DNA from: Bacteroidota bacterium
GTDB lineage: Bacteria > Bacteroidota > Bacteroidia > Chitinophagales > Chitinophagaceae
Direction: 5' to 3'
DNA length: 19,373 bases
NCBI GenBank assembly: GCA_023392185.1
Contig: JAEVZP010000042.1
Coordinates: 1 to 19,373 of the forward strand
Every line of letters begins with the position of its first letter. Position 1 is the first letter of the stretch. The notes under the pieces were generated by a model. That model was not told the DNA's origin. It ran no database searches and was given only the letters and a program-made list of their open reading frames with translations. This document shows positions 15,058 to 19,373 of the stretch, one piece after another. The position numbers and the translations under genes were made by a program.

Positions 15058-15588
15058 ATGGCAACTAATGTAAAAGACTTTATTTTTGGGAAGATTCAGG
15101 GGCTTGTTGAAGCCTTTCCTGAAGCTCGTTTTCAGTACGGCTACGATGCGTTTGGTGGTTCCCATATCATAGAAATCAATCCCGACTGTTTATTGGACGG
15201 CGACTTGGGTCAAGCGGCTTGGAACCTGCGGGTGGAAGCTGCCAGGCTTTTCCCTTATGAACTTGTAACGTTTGTTAGTGAAACCTCTTGTACTGCGCTG
15301 GAAGAAGTGGAACACGAGTGGGTAGGCAAGGATTATAAACCCGTTTTGCATACGCCCACAATGGCCGATGCAGACTTTCTGGAGACTGGCCCTTTTTCCG
15401 ATTTCATTCAACCACTCCTGGGAGGCTACTCGGCAGATTGGGATGTGCCAAACAGCAGCGCTATAGCTATTTCAGGTGTGTCAGTTCCCTTTAGCCGGAC
15501 GGAACATTCCGGCAATATCACTATTTCGCAGGCAGAAGTTTCAGGGGCAGCTTGTTTTGGCAATAACCGATACGCAATAGCCGCTTAA
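15058..15588 (+). CDS. unknown protein between HEPN and SecB-like genes
   Basis: A 176-residue protein that I do not assign to a named family. The first 85 residues look like a small alpha/beta domain: a helix (VKDFIFGKIQGLVEAFP), a strand with RFQYGYDAFGGSHIIEINP, a helix (AAWNLRVEAARLF) and a strand (ELVTFVSET). The last 80 residues are rich in Ser, Gly, Ala and short hydrophobic stretches (AIAISGVSVPF, NITISQAEVSG) and look poorly ordered. It starts 3 bp after the HEPN gene and ends 4 bp before the SecB-like gene. By position it is the candidate antitoxin of a chaperone-controlled system, with the flexible tail as possible chaperone-binding part; this is inference. Confidence 0.7.
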   Translation: MATNVKDFIFGKIQGLVEAFPEARFQYGYDAFGGSHIIEINPDCLLDGDLGQAAWNLRVEAARLFPYELVTFVSETSCTALEEVEHEWVGKDYKPVLHTPTMADADFLETGPFSDFIQPLLGGYSADWDVPNSSAIAISGVSVPFSRTEHSGNITISQAEVSGAACFGNNRYAIAA

Positions 15589-15592
15589 CATC

Positions 15593-16003
15593 ATGGCCCC
15601 AAACACCGGTCCGGCTCAGGCCGCTTATTCCATCGTCAATATCCTGTTGCTGGAATCTTCTTTTAAAAGAGAAGGTCAGATTGATTTTCAGACCGTTCAG
15701 CAGGTGGTGAAGGTGGATTTCGGATCCGGCAAAAACGAAGCAACGGACGAGTTGCTGGTAGAATTGTTGGTAGTGCTCACAGCAACGCAAGCGGAAGATG
15801 CTTTCGCCTACGAAGCGCGTGTAAAAATGATTGGCCTTTTCCGGAAAACGGGCGAGGGCGAGTTGGACGAAGACTTTTTTATGAACCAGAACGCGCCCGC
15901 TATTATTTTTCCTTTTGTTCGCGAGCACATCGCTTCCTTGTGCCGACAGGCTGCGCTGAACAATGTCTTTCTGCCGCCGCTGAATTTTACCAAACGGCAG
16001 TAG
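15593..16003 (+). CDS. SecB-like chaperone
   Basis: A 136-residue protein related to the export chaperone SecB. The C-terminal half is diagnostic: FFMNQNAPAIIFPFVREHIASLCRQAAL, then FLPPLNF, corresponding to the NAPAILFPYxRE...LPPVNF block of SecB. The N-terminal half (AYSIVNILLLESSFKRE) also follows the SecB strand pattern, with a shortened first part. Bacteroidota often lack proteobacterial SecB, and stand-alone SecB-like genes are known as the chaperone of toxin-antitoxin-chaperone loci (for example Rv1957 of Mycobacterium tuberculosis, established knowledge). Third gene of the unit, 4 bp behind the unknown protein. A TTCCGGAA motif lies in the coding sequence. A housekeeping export role is less likely in this context. 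Confidence 0.83.
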   Translation: MAPNTGPAQAAYSIVNILLLESSFKREGQIDFQTVQQVVKVDFGSGKNEATDELLVELLVVLTATQAEDAFAYEARVKMIGLFRKTGEGELDEDFFMNQNAPAIIFPFVREHIASLCRQAALNNVFLPPLNFTKRQ

Positions 16004-16030
16004 GTGCATTTGTATTACGAACACGTGCCC

Positions 16031-16163
16031 GTTTCCGGAAATAACAGACCGTGAAAAAGACCGGCTGCTGTGTTTTGGTAAGCTTGAAATAGGGCATTTT
16101 TATAGACGAAGGCGGGAGCCTTCGCCTAACGTAAAGCGTAAAGAACGCTACGGCGAGCGGGGG
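16031..16163 (+). repeat. array repeat R2, after the SecB-like gene
   Basis: TTTCCGGAAATAACAG core, GACCGGCTGCTGTG, GGTAAGCTTGAAATAGG, then a hairpin of two 7-nt arms (CGAAGGC/GCCTTCG, loop GGGA) and the GC-rich tail AACGCTACGGCGAGCGGGGG. It starts 28 bp after the stop codon. Confidence 0.88.
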
Positions 16164-16216
16164 TTATCCACCCAAAATTTAGCGATGCCGAAGCGTGGAA
16201 GTGAACCGCTTTCAGG

Positions 16217-16224
16217 TATCTTTG
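16217..16224 (+). promoter_or_regulatory. -7 box of YoeB module copy 1
   Basis: TATCTTTG, an exact TAnnTTTG, ends 18 nt before the chosen antitoxin ATG (16243). The same box with the same spacing stands before module copy 2, which supports both the promoter and the start choice. Confidence 0.6.
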
Positions 16225-16242
16225 GAAAAACAACCAAATGTT

Positions 16243-16473
16243 ATGGGTTCCGCTACTATAACCATTAATACAGATGCACTTTCCAATGATTTTCTGGAAG
16301 GGTTGAAGCGTATGTATCCCCACAAAACAGTAGAGATTTCGGTGCAGCTTGCCGACGCTACCGACGAGATTCTGAGCAACGAATTTTTCGCTCAAGAGCT
16401 ACGGGAACGCATTGCGGAATACGAAGCCAAAAAAGAAACAATTCTTGTAAAGCCCAACGAGCTTTTGCCATAA
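16243..16473 (+). CDS. antitoxin of YoeB-type module, copy 1
   Basis: A 76-residue small protein that should neutralise the toxin by protein-protein contact and repress its own promoter. Residues 1-46 (MGSATITINTDALSNDFLEGLKRM to EILSN) are almost identical to copy 2. Residues 47-76 (FAQELRERIAEYEAKKETILVKP) differ and form the predicted toxin-binding helix. A longer frame begins at 16195, but it would read through the -7 box; the internal ATG 16243 was chosen. The stop codon is TAA at 16471-16473, where copy 2 has TGA overlapping the toxin ATG. The antitoxin family was not named with certainty. Confidence 0.8.
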   Translation: MGSATITINTDALSNDFLEGLKRMYPHKTVEISVQLADATDEILSNEFFAQELRERIAEYEAKKETILVKPNELLP

Positions 16474-16733
16474 AAGATATCCGGTTTATTCCAAAAGCCT
16501 TTGAGGAGTACCAGAACTGGATTGAAACAGACCGTAAAATGGCGTTGCGTATTGGCGATTTGCTGAAAGAAACCGCTCGGGACCCTTTTGGTGGAATCGG
16601 AAAGCCGGAACCGCTTAAGCACGAGTTTAAAGGTTTTTGGAGCCGGCGCATTAACAGCGAACACCGACTTATTTACAAAGTAGAGCCGGATACTATTGTT
16701 GTTTTCGCTTGCCGGTCTCACTACAAACCGTAA
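16470..16733 (+). pseudogene. YoeB-family toxin, copy 1, start codon changed to ATA
   Basis: Ribosome-dependent mRNA endonuclease toxin of the Txe/YoeB family. The frame is intact for 87 residues, the same length as copy 2: KAFEEYQNWIETDRKMALRIGDLL, GIGKPEPLKHEFKGFWSRRI, SEHRLIYKV, and CRSHYKP. The catalytic E (KPEP), R (EHRL) and terminal H-Y are kept. The aligned start, ATG in copy 2, is ATA here. The next ATG is at 16539 and would remove the first 23 residues. Start from ATA by coupling to the antitoxin stop is possible but would be weak, so the toxin may be silenced while the antitoxin is kept. Confidence 0.8.
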
Positions 16734-16796
16734 GGCTATTTGCCGAACATGTTCCCATTCAGCGTAGTGGTTTCAGTATTCAACAAACGCTTCCGG

Positions 16797-16922
16797 CCTT
16801 CCTTGCACTAGCCTGTCCTTTCCGGAAATAACAGTCGGCGGAAAAAAGACCGGCTGCTGTGTTTCAGTACGTTTGAAATGGAATATTTTTGGAGACGAAG
16901 GCGGGAGCGCTATGCCAAGCGG
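16797..16922 (+). repeat. array repeat R3, after YoeB copy 1
   Basis: CTTCCTTGCA, TTTCCGGAAATAACAG (16819-16834), AAAGACCGGCTGCTGTG, TTTGAAATGG, GGAGACGAAGGCGGGAGCG and a shortened tail CTATGCCAAGCGG. The preceding 60 bp (GGCTATTTGCCG...) match the stretch behind YoeB copy 2, so the whole flank is part of the module. Confidence 0.86.
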
Positions 16923-16958
16923 ACGTTCACATAACCCTTCGCCGAAAAACGAAAGCCT

Positions 16959-16966
16959 TAACTTTG
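16959..16966 (+). promoter_or_regulatory. -7 box of the RelB/RelE module
   Basis: TAACTTTG, an exact TAnnTTTG, ends 16 nt before the RelB ATG. A TTCG at about 16938 is a possible but imperfect -33 box. Confidence 0.55.
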
Positions 16967-16982
16967 AGACAAGCGAAAAAGC

Positions 16983-17177
16983 ATGAAAGGAGTAAGTTAT
17001 CTGACCGACGAAAACAACCGCCGCAAAGCCGTTGTCATTGAGCTGAGCGCGCTGGAGCAATACGAGGATGATTTGGAAGACCTTCTGGACGGGTTGCTGG
17101 CAGAAGCCCGGCGGGAAGGTCCTAAGCTGCCTTTGGCAGATGTAATTGCCAACCTTCAAAAAGCCGGAAAGCTTTAG
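16983..17177 (+). CDS. RelB-like antitoxin
   Basis: A 64-residue acidic protein: KGVSYLTDENNRRKAVVIELSALEQYEDDLEDLLDGLLAEAR and a C-terminal PLADVIANLQKAGKL. The N-terminal strand and the following helix resemble antitoxins that pair with RelE-type toxins in Bacteroidota and Cyanobacteria. It is followed by the toxin after 2 bp, the usual antitoxin-first order. ATG 16983 is preceded by a clear -7 box. Identification rests partly on the partner gene. Confidence 0.78.
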   Translation: MKGVSYLTDENNRRKAVVIELSALEQYEDDLEDLLDGLLAEARREGPKLPLADVIANLQKAGKL

Positions 17178-17179
17178 AG

Positions 17180-17440
17180 ATGGCTGTTTATCAGGTTGTT
17201 GTGTCGGCAGCGGCGGCTAAAAACTTAGAGAAGCTGCCGGTGCCGGTAGTTGGGCGTATCGTAACCGCCTTACAAGGACTGGAGCAAAATCCGCGCCCTT
17301 CGGGATGCAAGAAACTGAAAGGTTTTGACAATCTGTGGCGCATACGGGTGGGCGACTACCGGGTGCTGTATGCGATTGAAGAACAAATTTTACTCGTGGA
17401 CGTACGCGCTGCCGGTTATCGCAAAGACATCTACGGGTAA
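17180..17440 (+). CDS. RelE-family mRNA interferase toxin
   Basis: An 86-residue toxin of the RelE/ParE superfamily, expected to cut mRNA at the ribosome. Motifs: YQVVVSAAAAKNLEKLP (beta strand and first helix), a second helix RIVTALQGLEQNPRP, then SGCKKLKGFDNLWRIRVGDYRVLYAI, the hallmark K-L-x-G-x-x-x-x-W-R-x-R-x-G-D-Y-R block with the catalytic basic residues, and a last strand ILLVDVRAAGYRKDIYG. All key positions are present, so it is probably active. Two bp after its antitoxin. Confidence 0.93.
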   Translation: MAVYQVVVSAAAAKNLEKLPVPVVGRIVTALQGLEQNPRPSGCKKLKGFDNLWRIRVGDYRVLYAIEEQILLVDVRAAGYRKDIYG

Positions 17441-17475
17441 ACTGGTTTTTATGCGATTGTGTAGGAATAGCTGCC

Positions 17476-17602
17476 ATTTCCGGAAATAACAGCTAGCGAA
17501 AAAGACCGGCTGCTGTGGCCCGGTAAGCTTGAAATTGGGGTGTTTTTGGAGACGAAGACGGGAACCTTCGCCTAACGTAAACGAACGCTACGCTGAGCGA
17601 GG
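17476..17602 (+). repeat. array repeat R4, after RelE
   Basis: TTTCCGGAAATAACAG core within a longer inverted repeat (TAGCTG..ATTTCC and GGAAAT..CAGCTA), then AAAGACCGGCTGCTGTGGC, CGGTAAGCTTGAAAT, GGAGACGAAG and the tail AACGCTACGCTGAGCGAGG. Confidence 0.87.
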
Positions 17603-17655
17603 CTATCTACTCAAATTTTAGCGATCCCGAAGCACGGAAGTGAGTTGCTTTCAGG

Positions 17656-17663
17656 TATCTTTG
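17656..17663 (+). promoter_or_regulatory. -7 box of YoeB module copy 2
   Basis: TATCTTTG, an exact TAnnTTTG, 18 nt before ATG 17682. Identical in sequence and spacing to the box of module copy 1. Confidence 0.6.
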
Positions 17664-17681
17664 GAAAAACAACCAAACGTT

Positions 17682-17909
17682 ATGGGTTCCGCGACTATAA
17701 CCATTAATACGGATGCACTTTCCAATGATTTTCTGGAAGGATTGAAGCGTATGTATCCCCACAAAACGGTAGAGATTTCGGTGCAGCTTGCCGACGCTAC
17801 CGACGAGATTCTGAGCAACCCCGATTTTGCGGAAGAACTTTCGCGCCGGATTGCCGCTATAGAAGCAGGCGAAAAGCTGATTACCATTAAGCCGGAAGAC
17901 CTGCCATGA
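17682..17909 (+). CDS. antitoxin of YoeB-type module, copy 2
   Basis: A 75-residue antitoxin. Residues 1-46 are the same as in copy 1 at protein level (ITINTDALSNDFLEGLKRM, HKTVEISVQLADATDEILSN), while the C-terminal 29 residues (PDFAEELSRRIAAIEAGEKL) differ, as do the toxins. Start ATG 17682 was chosen for the same reason as in copy 1; a longer frame begins at 17640. The stop TGA overlaps the toxin ATG (ATGA), so the two are translationally coupled. Confidence 0.82.
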   Translation: MGSATITINTDALSNDFLEGLKRMYPHKTVEISVQLADATDEILSNPDFAEELSRRIAAIEAGEKLITIKPEDLP

Positions 17910-18169
17910 GAGCTATTCAGTTTGAGCAGAAGGCCTTTGAGGAATATCAGGTTTGGATTGAGACCGACCGTAGGATAGCGTTGCGCATCGGAGATTTAAT
18001 CCGCGACATTTTGCGCGATCCTTTTATGGGGATTGGTAAGCCGGAACCCCTTCGGTATCAATACAAAGGGTATTGGAGCCGTCGCATAGATGAAGAGCAC
18101 CGACTCATTTACAAAGTCACAGACAACGCCGTTATTATCGCGGCTTGCCGGTCTCACTACAAACCGTAA
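17906..18169 (+). CDS. YoeB-family toxin, copy 2
   Basis: An 87-residue Txe/YoeB mRNA endonuclease, the apparently intact copy. Motifs: KAFEEYQVWIETDRRIALRIGDLI, DPFMGIGKPEPLRYQYKGYWSRRID with the catalytic Glu in KPEP, EEHRLIYKV with the catalytic Arg, and the terminal CRSHYKP with His-Tyr. About two thirds of aligned residues agree with copy 1. It starts by a 4-bp ATGA overlap with the antitoxin, typical for the family. The 60 bp behind the stop are shared with copy 1. Confidence 0.94.
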   Translation: MRAIQFEQKAFEEYQVWIETDRRIALRIGDLIRDILRDPFMGIGKPEPLRYQYKGYWSRRIDEEHRLIYKVTDNAVIIAACRSHYKP

Positions 18170-18233
18170 GGCTATTTGCCGGACATTATCCCATTCAGCG
18201 TAATGGTTTCAGGATTCAAAAAACGCTTCCCGT

Positions 18234-18332
18234 TTTCCTTGCAAAAGCCTGCCATTTCCGGAAATAACAGCCGGCGGAAAAGACCGGCTGCTGTGGCCCG
18301 GTAAGCTTGAAATGGGGTATTTTGGGGGAAAT
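18234..18332 (+). repeat. array repeat R5, short form
   Basis: TTCCTTGCAAAAGCCTG, TTTCCGGAAATAACAG, GAAAAGACCGGCTGCTGTG, CGGTAAGCTTGAAATGGGG. It lacks the GC-rich tail; palindrome copy 6 stands at that point, as if inserted or joined there. Confidence 0.87.
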
Positions 18333-18360
18333 GTAGAGACAAGGCATGCCTTGTCTCTAC
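18333..18360. repeat. 28-bp palindrome, copy 6, perfect
   Basis: Exact copy of the palindrome. With the following flank it repeats the arrangement at 14280 in the same orientation, about 4.05 kb away. Confidence 0.95.
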
Positions 18361-18400
18361 GGAATATGGGTCTTGTGCCACACATGCAAAAATGCGTCTG

Positions 18401-18630
18401 CCTTCCTTGCAAAAGCTGTTATTTCCGGAAATAACAGCTTTTGAAAAAACCGGCTGCTGTGGCCCGGTAAGCTTGAAATGGAATATTTTTGAAGACGAAG
18501 GCGGGAGCCTTCGCCTAACGGTAAAACGAGCGCTACGCCGAGCGGGGCCTTCGCCTAACGTAAAGAACGCTACGGCGAGCGGGGGCAGGAGCCTTCGCCT
18601 AACGTAAACGAGCGCTACGGCAAGCGGGGG
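18401..18630 (+). repeat. array repeat R6 with three tandem tails
   Basis: CTTCCTTGCA, then a 32-bp perfect palindrome (18411-18442; arm AAAAGCTGTTATTTCC) around the TTCCGGAA core, ACCGGCTGCTGTG, CGGTAAGCTTGAAATGG, GAAGACGAAGGCGGGAG, and the GC-rich tail three times in tandem (units starting at 18508, 18548 and 18592, each CCTTCGCCTAACG...GCGGGG). Together with R5 and palindrome copy 6 it fills the 445-bp gap behind YoeB copy 2. Confidence 0.88.
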
Positions 18631-19295
18631 TACCTGCCATTATCGTCTACATTAACAAGCAATATTCTAGGGCTTTTGGATTCAGTTAGTTCTGCTGTAC
18701 CTGTTACTTCCAAATTGTTAGCTAGGCTTAAAAAATCATCAATAACCACTTGCCCATCAACATTTTTTTCATTACGAAGGGAGTGTAATAATCCTACAAC
18801 ATAAGTTAATATTGAGCGACTTTTAAGGAAAGGTGCACCTATGTTTAAATTTAAGATTCCCATCTCAAAATCATTAATATATAGCGACGAAAATAATTCT
18901 TCTTGGCCTGCAATATTGAAACGACTATTTCTGTAAGATTTAGGAATAATAAATTGCCTTTGTACCGCTCGCTTGCTTTTTAAACTTTTCCCAGTACAAC
19001 ACAGTTCTGATGCTATGGCATATGCCATATCAATATTATCATTTTCATCTAAATAAAATACCCCAAACGTACCTATTGATTCAAAATTTGTAAACGATAA
19101 AACATTAGTCGGAAAATCGTACTTACTTATACTCTCAATATCAAGTCGCTTAGACAACAATTCATATTGAAGATAATCAGCAGAAAATTTAAAGGGTTCA
19201 GGACCTTTGTTAATTTTCTTTTTATGAAACTTGACTTGTAAGAAGGCCTGAGTTCCATTAGCAAGTGCAACAGAGTTGATTTTCGGCTTATACGG
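18615..19295 (-). pseudogene. AT-rich gene fragment of unknown function
   Basis: An open frame of about 226 codons without any ATG. A TTG at 19160 is the first usable start, but the protein-like reading continues upstream (INSVALANGTQAFLQVKFHKKK) to a TAG at 19296-19298. The last codons (YPRLP and the stop) lie inside the third tail of array repeat R6. The interior reads like a genuine protein (FPTNVLSFTNFESIGTFGVFYLDE, LTYVVGLLHSLRNEKN, RILLVNVDD), but no family was recognised. It is clearly richer in A and T than all neighbours, which suggests transfer. Both ends look displaced, so it is called a fragment; a functional gene with an unusual start remains possible. Confidence 0.55.
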
Positions 19296-19324
19296 CTATG
19301 GCCTTAAAAAAAGGCCGAAAGCCG
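19284..19324 (+). repeat. nested hairpin before the last gene
   Basis: Outer arms CGGCTT (19284-19289) and AAGCCG (19319-19324), inner arms GGCCTT (19300-19305) and AAGGCC (19311-19316) with a five-A loop. It lies directly upstream of the -7 box at 19328 and covers where a -33 box would be. Function unknown; it may be a weak terminator for leftward or rightward reading. Confidence 0.5.
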
Positions 19325-19327
19325 GGT

Positions 19328-19335
19328 CATCTTTG
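19328..19335 (+). promoter_or_regulatory. probable -7 box of the gene at 19345
   Basis: CATCTTTG differs from TAnnTTTG at one position and ends 9 nt before the ATG, the same close spacing as in front of the glycosyltransferase gene. Confidence 0.4.
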
Positions 19336-19344
19336 CATTGCAAC

Positions 19345-19373
19345 ATGAAAAAGACAACGTACCGGCATCTCGG
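19345..19373 (+). CDS. start of a gene running off the window
   Basis: ATG 19345 opens a frame with nine codons (MKKTTYRHL) before the window ends. The basic beginning could be an export signal or a cytoplasmic protein; nothing more can be said. Support comes from the -7 box and from the typical MKK start. Confidence 0.5.

Noticed and set aside
14280..18630. The row of repeats as a CRISPR array
   Set aside because: Repeat copies differ in length, are 0.2 to 2 kb apart and have genes between them; no cas gene is present.
14280..18630. True integron with attC sites
   Set aside because: GCCTAAC in the repeat tail resembles an attC core end, but no matching GTTRRRY partner at a suitable distance and no integrase were found in the window.

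Overview
The window is a piece of a bacterial chromosome with moderate to high GC. It is most probably from the Bacteroidota, perhaps a Saprospiria or Chitinophagia relative. The reasons are the rplM-rpsI-rpsB order, several start-proximal -7 boxes of the Bacteroidota type (TAnnTTTG), a DUF4328 membrane protein, and weak Shine-Dalgarno signals. Nothing in the window fixes the genus.

Left part (1-13100), ordinary chromosome. The + strand carries the 3' end of an unidentified gene, a secreted L,D-transpeptidase and endonuclease V (nfi). Facing these on the - strand are a DUF4328 membrane protein and a secreted HExxH protein. A perfect hairpin terminator then separates them from the ribosomal operon rplM-rpsI-rpsB (- strand), which has no tsf behind rpsB and an S2 with an RGG-rich tail. 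Further right, still on the - strand, lie a WbuB-like glycosyltransferase, an MsbA-like ABC exporter, a large polytopic membrane protein and a soluble histidine kinase with four PAS-like regions.

Right part (13100-18630), accessory and repeat-rich. It begins with a REP-associated tyrosine transposase (RAYT), broken by a frameshift, among six copies of a 28-bp perfect or near-perfect palindrome. Two of those copies lie in frame inside the transposase itself. Next comes an array of four small modules, all on the + strand: (1) HEPN protein / unknown protein / SecB-like chaperone, (2) antitoxin / YoeB toxin, (3) RelB / RelE, (4) a second antitoxin / YoeB. A related repeat of about 75-165 bp (TTTCCGGAAATAACAG core, CCGGCTGCTGTG, AAGCTTGAAAT, then a GC-rich tail) lies before the first module and after every module, so the layout is cassette-like. 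Direct repeats made of the 28-bp palindrome plus a shared flank bracket the whole array (14280 and 18333).

Right edge (18615-19373). An AT-rich open frame on the - strand lacks a normal start codon and ends inside the GC-rich repeat, so it looks like a foreign gene fragment. The first nine codons of another gene start at 19345.

The strongest candidate for an undescribed system is the HEPN / unknown / SecB-like operon, which resembles a toxin-antitoxin-chaperone locus with an unusual toxin class, inside a repeat-delimited array of toxin-antitoxin modules. A second genome-scale signal is the great excess of the palindrome TTCCGGAA (about 29 sites by hand count in 19.4 kb, inside and outside genes).
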